Numbered from the stretch's first letter, positions 1 through 7,046 are shown. The stretch: 8,717 bases of DNA from Deltaproteobacteria bacterium (GCA_026988585.1 JALSKY010000248.1:1-8717); one strand, 5' to 3'. Notes: a model not told the origin generated them from the letters alone. Translations and numbers: made by a program.

Positions 1-166
1 CATTGTCCAGCACGTACGCCATGAGCTTGGTCCGATTGCTACCCCCAAAGAGGTTGAGTTTGTAGAGAAACTGCCAAAAACCCGATCAGGTAAGATAATG
101 AGACGATTGCTCAAGGCCCAGGAGTTGGGGCTGGAAGTTGGTGATATCTCAACCCTTGAAGACTGA
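1..166 (+). CDS. acs: Acetyl-CoA synthetase, C-terminal end (partial)
   Basis: The window opens inside this gene, and the frame starting at base 2 gives the last 54 residues before a TGA at 164-166. They contain PKTRSGKIMRRLL, the C-terminal signature of AMP-forming acyl-CoA synthetases of the Acs type. Its lysine (in SGK) is the catalytic residue for acetyl-adenylate formation and, in studied bacteria, the site of regulatory acetylation. The preceding stretch (HELGPIATPKEVEFVEKLPK) also fits Acs. The enzyme activates acetate with ATP and CoA in the cytoplasm. Substrate choice cannot be judged from the tail alone, so a propionyl-CoA synthetase is possible. A terminator follows 44 bp after the stop, so the gene ends its transcript. 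Confidence 0.85.
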   Translation, partial: IVQHVRHELGPIATPKEVEFVEKLPKTRSGKIMRRLLKAQELGLEVGDISTLED

Positions 167-209
167 TTTTCAGTTGGAGATAGGAAGGGTTTCAGCAGGC
201 GGGAAAGGC

Positions 210-244
210 GCTGGTCGCACAATAGCCTGTGCTCCAGCTTTTTT
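210..244 (+). terminator. Intrinsic terminator after acs
   Basis: The two-part stem is GCTGG (210-214) with CCAGC (234-238) and, inside it, GCACA (217-221) with TGTGC (228-232), around a six-base ATAGCC loop. A small TC/T internal bulge separates the two parts. Six T residues follow at once (239-244). This is a textbook rho-independent layout 44 bp after the acs stop and upstream of galU. Confidence 0.8.
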
Positions 245-327
245 CTTATGAGCTCTTGAGATGACAGGTTTAGTCCTGTGTCTGGAAATTAGCCATGAAT
301 TATCTCCTGTTGCTTATGAAAAGGGGG

Positions 328-356
328 TTGAATCTGAAGAAGGGCTGTTATACAAG
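328..356 (+). promoter_or_regulatory. Candidate galU promoter
   Basis: TTGAAT (328-333) and TACAAG (351-356) are separated by 17 bp, giving a plausible but imperfect sigma-70 pair about 50 bp before the galU start. It lies downstream of the acs terminator, where a new promoter is expected. TATACA at 349 is an alternative -10 with 15 bp spacing. This is a pattern match only. Confidence 0.3.
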
Positions 357-406
357 ATGACCAACTATATTGCGTCATCGCTGTAGATGGCGTTTCAGGA
401 GGGAAA

Positions 407-1276
407 ATGAAAGTACAGAAGGCAGTTATTCCAGTTGCAGGGCTTGGAACCAGGTTTCTTCCTGCCACAAAGGTGATTCCCAAGGAGATGCTTACCATAG
501 TTGACCGTCCCACAATTCAGTATATCGTAGAGGAGGTTGTGGCATCCGGCATCAAAGAGGTGGTCCTGGTCACTGCTTCCGGAAAGTCTGCTATTGAGGA
601 TCACTTCGATTACTCCTTTGAGCTTGAGACCTTTTTGGCTCAGAAGGGCAAGCTCGAGTTGCTTGCAGAGGTGCGTCACATCTCCAGGCTGATAGATGTG
701 GTCTCGGTTCGGCAGAAAGAGCCCCTGGGGCTTGGGCATGCTGTTGGTGTTACGGAACAGGTGGTCAAGGATGAGCCATTTGTAGTATGCCTCGGTGATG
801 ACCTGGTGGTTTCTGAAATTCCATGTGTTTATCAGATGCTTCAGGTATTTGAAAAATATCATGAATCTGTTGTGGCTGTGCAGCGGGTGCCGGAAGATCA
901 GGTGGACAGATATGGTATAGTGGAAGGAGAAGAGGTGGAACCCGGGGTGTTCAGGATAGATCGTATTGTAGAAAAGCCTGCTCCAGGCAGTGTCAGATCA
1001 AATCTTGCAGTAATAGGCCGTTACATCCTGAGGCCTGAGATCTATGACTGTCTTTCAAGGACCCTGCCAGGGGTTGGAGGTGAAATTCAGCTCACAGATG
1101 CCCTTGATATGTTGAGGAATGAACGGGGATTATATGCCTATGCCTTTGATGGAGTCCGGTTCGATGCTGGAGACAAGTTTGGTTATCTCCGGGCCACCAT
1201 CCATTTCGGACTGGAACACCCTGATCTTGGAGGACGTTTCAGGCAGTATCTCAAGGAAATTGCAGATGAGCTTTGA
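407..1276 (+). CDS. galU: UTP--glucose-1-phosphate uridylyltransferase
   Basis: The cytoplasmic enzyme makes UDP-glucose from UTP and glucose-1-phosphate, for envelope polysaccharides, LPS and galactose metabolism. The 289-residue protein has the family's usual length. The nucleotide-binding signature GLGTRFLPATKVIPKEML is at residues 12-29. Further blocks typical of bacterial GalU follow: GLGHAV (108-113), LGDDL (129-133, metal-binding Asp region), VEKP (188-191), GEIQLTDA (225-232) and DAGDKFGYL (253-261). The start is fixed by a strong AGGAGGG (397-403), although it sits only about 4 nt from the ATG. It is transcribed alone or with priA, 79 bp downstream. No defect is visible. The related dTTP/CTP nucleotidyltransferases RmlA and RfbF lack this combination of motifs. 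Confidence 0.95.
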   Translation: MKVQKAVIPVAGLGTRFLPATKVIPKEMLTIVDRPTIQYIVEEVVASGIKEVVLVTASGKSAIEDHFDYSFELETFLAQKGKLELLAEVRHISRLIDVVSVRQKEPLGLGHAVGVTEQVVKDEPFVVCLGDDLVVSEIPCVYQMLQVFEKYHESVVAVQRVPEDQVDRYGIVEGEEVEPGVFRIDRIVEKPAPGSVRSNLAVIGRYILRPEIYDCLSRTLPGVGGEIQLTDALDMLRNERGLYAYAFDGVRFDAGDKFGYLRATIHFGLEHPDLGGRFRQYLKEIADEL

Positions 1277-1355
1277 TCCTGCCCGGTTTTTTTACCGGCA
1301 CAGTCTTGCAACTTCTGCAACAATCTTCTGTTGATTTCATGTCAGATGAGTTGAC

Positions 1356-3503
1356 GTGCATCTCATAGATGTAGCCCTTCCGCTAAAAATCCATGAGCTT
1401 TTGACCTATCGGCTTCCACCGGATTTTCCTCTGCCTGAACCAGGAAGCAGGGTGCTTGTGCCGCTGGGCCGGCGTGAGGCAGTCGGGATGGTGTGGGGAT
1501 ATCGGGATGAGTTTTCCCAACCTGAAAAACTCAGAGAGATATTGGCTGTAATCGATGAGCAACCCATCGTCTCCGGGATGCTTAGGGATTTTATCTCCTG
1601 GGCAGCCAACTATTATATCTATCCGGTTGGTCTTGCCCTCCAGGAGGCGTTGCCCTCCGGTTTTCTTAGTGCCCGAGGGGATCGCACGCATGGCGTAGCA
1701 GTTGGCTCAAGGAGCAGCAGGGGTGCGGATTTTCTCTTGGACGGCTGGAACAGCCAATCTCCCGCTGTCCTTACTGATGAGCAGGCCGAAGCGTTGCAGA
1801 CCCTGTTTCAGAGGATGGATACTGGTGTATTCTCCCCTTTTCTGCTCCATGGAGTCACCGGCAGTGGGAAGACAGAGGTCTATCTTCGTGCAGTAGAACG
1901 AACTGTTTCGTCAGGTAAGACCGCCCTGGTTCTTGTTCCTGAGATCGCCATGACTTCTCAGATTGCCGGGATCTTCCATGAAAGATTTGGCGACAGTGTT
2001 GCTCTGATGCACAGTGGCATGAGTGATGCGCAGCGCCGGAGTCAGTGGTGGGGCATAAAGGAGTCCAAATATCCCATTGTTGTCGGCACAAGATCTGCCA
2101 TTTTCGCCCCTCTTAAAAATATTGGTCTTATAGTGGTGGATGAGGAGCATGATACCTCCTATAAACAGGAAGAACGGTTCAGATACAATGCTCGGGACCT
2201 GGCTCTGGTTCGGGGAAAGTATTCTGGCTCGGTCGTTATCCTTGGTTCTGCTACCCCTGCTGTAACCAGCTATTATAAAGCGGTTTCTGGTAATTATAGC
2301 CTCATTGAGATGGTTTCCCGGCCTGGAGGGGTTACCTTGCCAAGGATTCTGGTGATAGATCGGCGCGAAAAAAAGAAAAGACAAGATGGCATCACGGGAA
2401 AGAGGGAGGAGGATCCCCTTGACCATTGGCTTTCTCCTGAGCTCTATCAGGGTATCAGGGATGCTCTGGATTCAGAAGATCAGGTGCTCATATTTTTGAA
2501 CCGCAGAGGCTATGCCACCTTTGTATTTTGTCCAGAATGTGGCTATGTGTTCCGTTGTACCCAGTGCGATCTCTCTCTCACCTGGCACAGAAAGCCAGGC
2601 GCAGCAAATGGAGGAAAAGATCAAGGGGTGCTTGTCTGTCACTATTGTGGCAGTTCTTCACCAGCATTGCCTGCCTGTCCTGTATGTCAAGGGCAGGCTG
2701 TCAGGGCAGCAGGCTTTGGAACCGAGCGTCTATCTCAGGATCTTGCCCAACGGTTTCCTGATTTCAAGGTTGCAAGGCTGGATCGTGATGCGGTGACAAG
2801 TCAAAAGCGTCTCAAGGCTATTTTGTCCGATTTTAGGGAGCGGAAGATAGATATTCTGGTTGGCACCCAGATGGTCACCAAGGGGCATGATTTTCCAGGC
2901 CTGAAGCTGGTGGGAATAGTTTGGGCTGATCTCTCCCTCAATGTCCCTGAATTCAATGCAGCAGAGCGAAGTTTTCAGCTGATTTCCCAGGTTTCAGGTA
3001 GGGCAGGGCGTAGGAGTGAGCAGGGGCAGGTCCTGGTTCAGACCCACATGCCGGATCATTATGCAGTCAGGTACGCCATGCACCATGATTACAAAGGGTT
3101 TTTCCAGGAGGAGCTGGAAAAGCGCAAGGTTCTCGGCTATCCGCCGTTCTCCAGGTTGATAAATATAAGACTCACAGGAAAGAGCAAAAGTGAGGTCAAG
3201 GATGCAGCTGCCATGCTGGCGAGTGTGGCCAGGGAGCGGGCTGAATTGCTGGAAATAAAGGGTGATTCAGACAACTCTCCATTCGGACCTGCGGGGATGG
3301 AGAGCAAAAGGGTGCAGGTCCTTGGACCTTGCCAGGCCCCAAGGGGTAGGCTGAAGGGAAGATTTCGGTATCAGTTCATGCTCAAGGGAGCAGGGATTGA
3401 CGCTTTGCGCCGGGTATGTTTCGCCGTGTTGCATGCTGGTAAGCGGGATCTTCCTGCACGCATTCGCATGGATGTTGATGTGGATCCAATGAGTTTCATG
3501 TAG
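1356..3503 (+). CDS. priA: Primosomal protein N' (replication restart helicase PriA)
   Basis: PriA recognises stalled or repaired replication forks, unwinds DNA 3'-to-5' and reloads the replicative helicase. The 715 residues match the family length. The N-terminal DNA 3'-end-binding domain covers roughly residues 1-105 (VALPL and VLVPLGRREAVG). Walker A GVTGSGKT is at 166-173, DEEH at 262-265, GSAT at 297-300 and motif VI QVSGRAGR at 545-552. Eight cysteines binding two zinc ions lie at 392, 395, 401, 404, 428, 431, 441 and 444, inserted in the helicase core as is usual for PriA. The start is GTG at 1356. An in-frame TGA at 1347 rules out any longer start, and no clear Shine-Dalgarno sequence is seen, so initiation is probably weak. 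The gene looks intact. Confidence 0.95.
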   Translation: MHLIDVALPLKIHELLTYRLPPDFPLPEPGSRVLVPLGRREAVGMVWGYRDEFSQPEKLREILAVIDEQPIVSGMLRDFISWAANYYIYPVGLALQEALPSGFLSARGDRTHGVAVGSRSSRGADFLLDGWNSQSPAVLTDEQAEALQTLFQRMDTGVFSPFLLHGVTGSGKTEVYLRAVERTVSSGKTALVLVPEIAMTSQIAGIFHERFGDSVALMHSGMSDAQRRSQWWGIKESKYPIVVGTRSAIFAPLKNIGLIVVDEEHDTSYKQEERFRYNARDLALVRGKYSGSVVILGSATPAVTSYYKAVSGNYSLIEMVSRPGGVTLPRILVIDRREKKKRQDGITGKREEDPLDHWLSPELYQGIRDALDSEDQVLIFLNRRGYATFVFCPECGYVFRCTQCDLSLTWHRKPGAANGGKDQGVLVCHYCGSSSPALPACPVCQGQAVRAAGFGTERLSQDLAQRFPDFKVARLDRDAVTSQKRLKAILSDFRERKIDILVGTQMVTKGHDFPGLKLVGIVWADLSLNVPEFNAAERSFQLISQVSGRAGRRSEQGQVLVQTHMPDHYAVRYAMHHDYKGFFQEELEKRKVLGYPPFSRLINIRLTGKSKSEVKDAAAMLASVARERAELLEIKGDSDNSPFGPAGMESKRVQVLGPCQAPRGRLKGRFRYQFMLKGAGIDALRRVCFAVLHAGKRDLPARIRMDVDVDPMSFM

Positions 3504-3566
3504 TCTATTCATCCTGTTTGATTTCAACTCATACCATACAATGATTTTTGCAGGAGTGGTCAACTG

Positions 3567-4001
3567 ATGACAGAATATGAAAAGGGCAGTGGCGAGCCGA
3601 ATAGAATTAAAAAAAAGGGTCCTGAGGATGATAAATCTGAAGGGGTGGCAGATAATACTCATCAGCAGCAACAGGAAACCGTAAAGTTCAACCGGGAAGA
3701 TATCAAATTCCTGCTGGCTATGTTTGTGGTCTCAGTTGGCTTTACTCTGCGGGGAGGAGAGCTGCCCGGTGCCGTGTGGGCAACCTTTCGTGGTCTGGGG
3801 GTGTGCTATTTTTATGGTATGGGCACTACCTTTCTGTTTATAGGGGTGGCCAAGGCTATGTCCCGGATCAGCAACAGAGAGTTCACATATAACAGGGTAC
3901 AGTTTTTGAGATGGATGTTTGCCTTGGCTGCCCTCTTTGCAGTAAGCCAGTTCTTCCATGAGGGATATCTTATTTACACAGGGCAGATAGCAGTGAAATG
4001 A
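3567..4001 (+). CDS. Small membrane protein of unknown function
   Basis: I do not recognise a family in this 144-residue protein. The first 45 residues are hydrophilic and charged, with many Lys, Glu and Asp and a HQQQQ stretch, and look disordered. Three hydrophobic segments follow, at about residues 46-61, 75-97 and 113-138, joined by short polar loops (the second loop is RISNREFTYNR). This suggests a small inner-membrane protein with a cytoplasmic N-terminal tail. AGGAG (3553-3557) lies 9 nt before the ATG, which supports the start. The gene begins 63 bp after priA on the same strand and may be cotranscribed with it. It ends before the convergent TraB-family gene. The coherent hydrophobic pattern and good ribosome site make it a likely real gene. 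Confidence 0.75.
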   Translation: MTEYEKGSGEPNRIKKKGPEDDKSEGVADNTHQQQQETVKFNREDIKFLLAMFVVSVGFTLRGGELPGAVWATFRGLGVCYFYGMGTTFLFIGVAKAMSRISNREFTYNRVQFLRWMFALAALFAVSQFFHEGYLIYTGQIAVK

Positions 4002-4004
4002 TCA

Positions 4005-4026
4005 TCTGGCGTTGCCACTCTTTTTT
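4005..4026 (+). terminator. Weak possible terminator after the membrane protein gene
   Basis: TGGC (4007-4010) and GCCA (4014-4017) form a short 4-bp stem with a GTT loop. CTC and six T residues (4021-4026) follow, four bases after the stop codon. Position and T-run are right for a terminator between convergent genes, but the stem is very short. Confidence 0.3.
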
Positions 4027-4197
4027 ACCGAGACAACATGCTGGGGTACTGTATATATATGCCTTAAGGGTGCACATGGATGTAAGGGCCTTATGAAGGT
4101 TTGGATTTATTCTCCTGTTTTCAGGTTGCTGCCGTTGCTACCGGATCATGGTCTTTGCAAGGTTCAGAGGTTTTCTGGACTTTCATACAGCGAACCA

Positions 4198-5400
4198 TCA
4201 GAACAGGTTTGAAAAGATCCTGAGTCCGCCCATCCATGTGCCTACTACACTGCCGATGCTGGGAAGTATAAAGGCAAGAAAGACCTTGAGCAGTCTGTTG
4301 TTCCACCACCCCTTTACCGAGTTTATATCTGTACCTGCACTCTGTATCTCCTTGACCAGTGGAGGCGCAACCATGGCCTGTACAAAGGCTGTCACATAGC
4401 CTGCACCGATCACAGGCGTAAGGCTGGTAATGGGTGCTGCCGCAAAGGCACTGGCTATGGTGAGAGGGTGAGCCAGGGCAACAGCAGCCCCGACGGCACA
4501 GGCAAGGCCATTGGCCAGCACCCAGTAGGATATGCTGTCACCTGCGATACCAGCCCCTTTGCTCCAGGCAGTGAAGACCAGTGCAGCGATAATGGCTGCA
4601 GGAATCCCCCAGCCGGCAACCTTCCATACAGGAGAAGGGTCTGGAATCTTGGATATTTCCTCCATATCCACAGGCTGATTGGAATTTAAGGCATTGATAA
4701 TGCCTGATACATGGCCCGCCCCTACAACTGCCACTATCTTCGCGCCTGGTGCCCTCCTGATCTTCTCTGCAAGGTATCTGTCCCTCTCATCAATGAGAAC
4801 TATCTTCATTTCAGGCAGGGTCTCGCCGAGTTCGCCCATGAGTTCCGATATAACATCGGACCTTTTCATCTCTTCCAGTTTCTTTTCATCTATCTCCGCA
4901 TCTTCAAAGAGACTGCCTGCAAGCCCACCTATCAGTTTTGCCTTTTTGAAGAATGGTGTGAGTCTCCACGCCCTCAAAAGGGTAATCCGGACATCCCTGT
5001 CACAGAGCTCCACATGGCAGCCCATCTCTTCAGCACCCTTGACTGCTGCTACCAGTTCCAGGCCTGGGGTTACGCCAAGGCGTTCTCCCAGCTTTTTCTG
5101 GTAGGCAGACAGGATCAGGTTGGCTATCAGCGTGGGCAGTTCCTTGTTTCGTATGATCCTCTTTATATCAAGGTTTTCCCACCTGTCCTTTTGTGAAATG
5201 GCCCTGTACCGGCGGTGATCCAGTTCCACACAGACGGTATCCGGCTTTATCTCTTGAATAATTTGCTGAACCAGGTCTTTTGACTGCTTTGATATATGGG
5301 CGGTTCCAACCAGGTAGATGGTTTTGTCCTTAAAGGTGATAACGTGGACATCCTGATGTTTTATGATTTCTGAAGATTCTGGATTGTTCGATTCATTCAT
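4198..5400 (-). CDS. TraB/PrgY-family membrane protein
   Basis: This 400-residue protein belongs to the TraB family, named after enterococcal pheromone-shutdown proteins and related to the GumN/Tiki putative metalloproteases. The conserved start of the domain, LVGTAHIS, is at about residues 30-37 and gives the first GxxH (G32, H35). VCVELDHRRY follows at about 56-65. A second GxxH lies in VVGAGHVSG (G227, H230). The last third is membrane-embedded, with hydrophobic stretches near 259-280, 290-345 and 371-390. Family members are proposed to be metal-dependent peptidases, but the substrate here is unknown. It follows yjbQ by 14 bp on the same strand, so the two probably share a transcript. The AGGAG upstream lies about 20 nt from the ATG, inside the end of yjbQ, so initiation may depend on translational coupling. 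Confidence 0.85.
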   Translation of the reverse strand: MNESNNPESSEIIKHQDVHVITFKDKTIYLVGTAHISKQSKDLVQQIIQEIKPDTVCVELDHRRYRAISQKDRWENLDIKRIIRNKELPTLIANLILSAYQKKLGERLGVTPGLELVAAVKGAEEMGCHVELCDRDVRITLLRAWRLTPFFKKAKLIGGLAGSLFEDAEIDEKKLEEMKRSDVISELMGELGETLPEMKIVLIDERDRYLAEKIRRAPGAKIVAVVGAGHVSGIINALNSNQPVDMEEISKIPDPSPVWKVAGWGIPAAIIAALVFTAWSKGAGIAGDSISYWVLANGLACAVGAAVALAHPLTIASAFAAAPITSLTPVIGAGYVTAFVQAMVAPPLVKEIQSAGTDINSVKGWWNNRLLKVFLAFILPSIGSVVGTWMGGLRIFSNLF

Positions 5401-5414
5401 GGTGGAATAGTGTT

Positions 5415-5834
5415 TTATTCTCCTATTATAGTAACGGCTATCTTTCTTGTTCTGGCCCTGTTGTCATGGTTGATCACAACTATCTGTTGCCATCTTCCCA
5501 GGGCCATCTTCCCATTGCATACGGATATCGCAATGGATGGGCCAAGAAGAGCAGCCTGGACATGGCTGTGACCATTGCCGTCATGCCATGCCAGTTCATG
5601 TTTATATGGAATCCCTTCAGGTGCTATCCGCTGAATAGCATCTTTCAGGTCTTGAATAACACCAGGTTCATATTCAATGGTTGTTAGAGATCCTGTAGAG
5701 CCTATAACATTGGCAGTGAGCAGCCCGTGCTGGACGCCGGACCTGAGTATATTGGCCTGGAGTTCCGATGTAATATCCTCCATATCAATCCCTGCCCCAA
5801 GGGATTTTTCTATTTTGCAGGAGTAAATTTTCAT
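5415..5834 (-). CDS. yjbQ: YjbQ/UPF0047 family protein
   Basis: The 139-residue protein has the full UPF0047 signature: STGSLTTIEYEPGV at about residues 46-59, the HELAWHDGNGHSHVQAALLG block near 79-98 that carries the conserved His and Asp residues, and ALGRWQQIVVINHDNR near 111-126. Family members are small, compact cytoplasmic enzymes; the family annotation often reads 'secondary thiamine-phosphate synthase', an activity that may be incidental. Length and motifs are complete. The likely ribosome site is the GAGGCGGAAAAGG purine stretch just before the ATG. It is the first clear gene of a - strand pair with the TraB-family gene and is divergent from perR across about 365 bp. The physiological role is unknown. 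Confidence 0.92.
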   Translation of the reverse strand: MKIYSCKIEKSLGAGIDMEDITSELQANILRSGVQHGLLTANVIGSTGSLTTIEYEPGVIQDLKDAIQRIAPEGIPYKHELAWHDGNGHSHVQAALLGPSIAISVCNGKMALGRWQQIVVINHDNRARTRKIAVTIIGE

Positions 5835-5847
5835 CGCCTTTTCCGCC

Positions 5848-6033
5848 TCACGGTTTTGTGAAGGTTTTCAACATGAGATGAAGAACCAGTTCTTGGAGTT
5901 GCTTTTTCTTGACAGATTGTGAACCGGTTAAAATATTAGCTCTTTCAATATTAACCTGACCATTTGGGCAACTTTTACAATATAAATCTGGTTTCTCTCT
6001 TTGTGAAGCAAAGAATAAAAGACCATCTTTCAT
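5848..6033 (-). CDS. Doubtful 61-residue ORF upstream of yjbQ
   Basis: This short ORF reads toward yjbQ and ends 13 bp before its start, inside the purine-rich yjbQ ribosome site. Translational coupling would therefore be possible. The product is lysine-rich and has a CKSC pair near residue 19, but I recognise no family. No Shine-Dalgarno sequence precedes the ATG, and the region is AT-rich like the rest of the perR/yjbQ gap. It could be a small real gene, the leader of the yjbQ transcript, a decayed remnant, or chance. Confidence 0.22.
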   Translation of the reverse strand: MKDGLLFFASQREKPDLYCKSCPNGQVNIERANILTGSQSVKKKQLQELVLHLMLKTFTKP

Positions 6034-6036
6034 ACT

Positions 6037-6076
6037 GGACAGCCAGCTTTTGGTTGTAGATTCCGCTGTCCAAAAG
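6037..6076. repeat. Two overlapping inverted repeats in the yjbQ/perR gap
   Basis: GGACAGC (6037-6043) is matched by GCTGTCC (6065-6071). CTTTTGG (6047-6053) is matched by CCAAAAG (6070-6076). The two right arms share two bases, so the perfect pairings compete. The structure lies just before the ATG of the doubtful - strand ORF and about 30 bp upstream of the perR -35 box. It could be a transcript structure or a protein-binding site. Confidence 0.4.
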
Positions 6077-6105
6077 AAAACAGGATAAAAATAGTAAAAT
6101 TAGTA

Positions 6106-6134
6106 TTGACATGTGTGGATTGTTTTTTTATCTT
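6106..6134 (+). promoter_or_regulatory. perR promoter
   Basis: A perfect TTGACA (6106-6111) is followed after 17 bp by TATCTT (6129-6134), a good sigma-70 pair. Transcription would begin near 6141, giving a leader of about 60 nt before the perR start at 6201. Confidence 0.6.
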
Positions 6135-6143
6135 TATGATAAA

Positions 6144-6175
6144 AGTTATTATTAGCAAATGATAATTAAAATTAT
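6144..6175. promoter_or_regulatory. Putative Fur/PerR operator at perR
   Basis: TTATTATT (6146-6153) and AATGATAA (6158-6165) form an interrupted palindrome matching at 7 of 8 positions around AGCA. Overlapping it is ATAATT-AA-AATTAT (6162-6175), which is a perfect inverted repeat. Both are built from the GATAAT/ATTATC words typical of Fur-family boxes. They sit immediately downstream of the predicted start of perR transcription, where a bound repressor would block it, so autoregulation is likely. The region is AT-rich, so some palindromes arise by chance. Confidence 0.5.
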
Positions 6176-6200
6176 TTAGATATCTTTTTAAGGAAAATCA

Positions 6201-6605
6201 ATGTTAAGAATGACCAATCAGAGAGAGGTGATAATCGAAGAATTAAAACGATTGAACTCTCATCCAACAGCAGACGAACTTTATGAAATCGTCAGAAAGA
6301 GGCTGCCTCATATTAGTCTGGCTACTGTTTATAGAAACTTAGAACAGCTCTCAGAGGCAGGGATCATCAAAAAGTTGGAGTATCCAGGCAGGCAGAAGCG
6401 GTTTGATGGCAACACTTCGGAACATTCCCATATTAAATGTATAAAGTGTGGCAGAATTGCTGATGTTGCTGTGAAGCCACGCTCCGATCTAAAGGATATG
6501 ATTGATGACGCAATGGGGTTCAAGGTGCTGGAGGCCAAGATCGACTTTACTGGCCTCTGTCCTGAGTGCCAGAGAGGGATGCAGCTCGAGGGGCTAAGGG
6601 GATGA
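6201..6605 (+). CDS. perR: Peroxide-responsive Fur-family repressor PerR
   Basis: This 134-residue Fur-family repressor has an N-terminal winged helix (HPTADELYEIV near 21-31, SLATVYRNLEQLSEAGII near 39-56) and a C-terminal metal-binding dimerisation domain. Every metal ligand of Bacillus subtilis PerR has a counterpart shifted by exactly 16: H21, D69, H75, H77 and D88 for the regulatory iron/manganese site, and C80, C83, C120 and C123 for structural zinc. D88 is the key residue, because Fur proteins usually have Glu there while PerR has Asp. Peroxide is therefore expected to oxidise a ligand histidine and release the protein from DNA. AAGGA (6190-6194) supports the ATG at 6201; the ATG at 6210 is less well placed. 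The downstream genes encode peroxide-reducing enzymes, the expected targets. Confidence 0.9.
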   Translation: MLRMTNQREVIIEELKRLNSHPTADELYEIVRKRLPHISLATVYRNLEQLSEAGIIKKLEYPGRQKRFDGNTSEHSHIKCIKCGRIADVAVKPRSDLKDMIDDAMGFKVLEAKIDFTGLCPECQRGMQLEGLRG

Positions 6606-6645
6606 GTTTTTTTTACCCATTACTTCTTGACCTTATATTTAAAGA

Positions 6646-6682
6646 GATAATTTTAAAATAAAAAACATCAAACAGATAATCT
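6646..6682. promoter_or_regulatory. Candidate operator words before the winged-helix gene
   Basis: GATAAT at 6646-6651 leads into the perfect palindrome ATTTTAAAAT (6650-6659). A second GATAAT at 6675-6680 lies inside the palindrome AGATAATCT, directly next to the ribosome site. A TTGACC (6627-6632) could be a -35 box, but no convincing -10 lies at the right distance. The GATAAT words resemble those at perR and at rubrerythrin. Confidence 0.3.
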
Positions 6683-6699
6683 AAGGAGGTAGTTCTGAA

Positions 6700-6960
6700 A
6701 TGGCTTGTAAGTGTGGTTCTAACGGCGGGAAAAAAGAGATAAAGCTCACTGAAGAGCAGGCGAAGATCCTGAAGGCTCTATCTGAGATGGAGGGGCCGGT
6801 TGCCAGCAAGGATATTGCAGAGGCAACAGGTATTCCGTCAAAGTCCCTGAGTTGCAGGATAAGGAGCCTTAAAGATAAGGGGTTAGTCCAGAGTCCTGCC
6901 CGTTGCAGATATGAGGTTACTGAGAAGGGGCGGGAGATGGCAGGTTCATGCCAGATATAG
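6700..6960 (+). CDS. Small cysteine-containing winged-helix regulator
   Basis: This 86-residue protein looks like a single winged-helix DNA-binding domain. Helices are predicted at about 16-30 (LTEEQAKILKALSEM) and 34-45 (VASKDIAEATGI), with a recognition helix near 46-60 and a wing over about 64-76, ending in the VTEKGREM typical of MarR- and ArsR-like folds. It has five cysteines (3, 5, 52, 69, 84), with an N-terminal CKC followed by a Gly/Lys linker. This suggests metal or redox sensing, which is an inference. AAGGAGG (6683-6689) lies 10 nt before the ATG. Its place between perR and rubrerythrin suggests a role in the same stress response. I cannot assign a named family. Confidence 0.8.
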   Translation: MACKCGSNGGKKEIKLTEEQAKILKALSEMEGPVASKDIAEATGIPSKSLSCRIRSLKDKGLVQSPARCRYEVTEKGREMAGSCQI

Positions 6961-6970
6961 CCTGGTAACT

Positions 6971-7027
6971 TTGCAAGGTTGAATCGTTCTGGTTTAAATT
7001 AAAGACAACAAGATAAATTAAGATAAT
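6971..7027 (+). promoter_or_regulatory. Candidate promoter and operator region of rubrerythrin
   Basis: TTGCAA (6971-6976) and TTAAAT (6994-6999) with 17 bp between them make a modest sigma-70 candidate. Downstream, GATAAATTAA (7012-7021) is followed directly by GATAATTCAA (7022-7031), an imperfect tandem repeat with a 10-bp period that contains the GATAAT word seen before perR. A regulator bound there would overlap the early transcript, as at perR. Confidence 0.3.
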
Positions 7028-7046
7028 TCAAATGGAGGAATAGAGT

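Noticed and set aside
264..279. Hairpin ACAGG/CCTGT upstream of galU
   Set aside because: Five base pairs only, no T-run and no clear role; probably chance.
1282..1299. Terminator after galU (CCGGT and ACCGG around a T-run)
   Set aside because: The stem is only 5 bp, and the T-run is in the loop with none following, so it does not fit an intrinsic terminator.
4679..5196. + strand ORFs opposite the TraB-family gene
   Set aside because: They are shadows of a well-supported - strand gene and have no recognisable domains or ribosome sites.
6606..6622. T-run after perR as terminator
   Set aside because: The T-run is real, but no stable stem precedes it.
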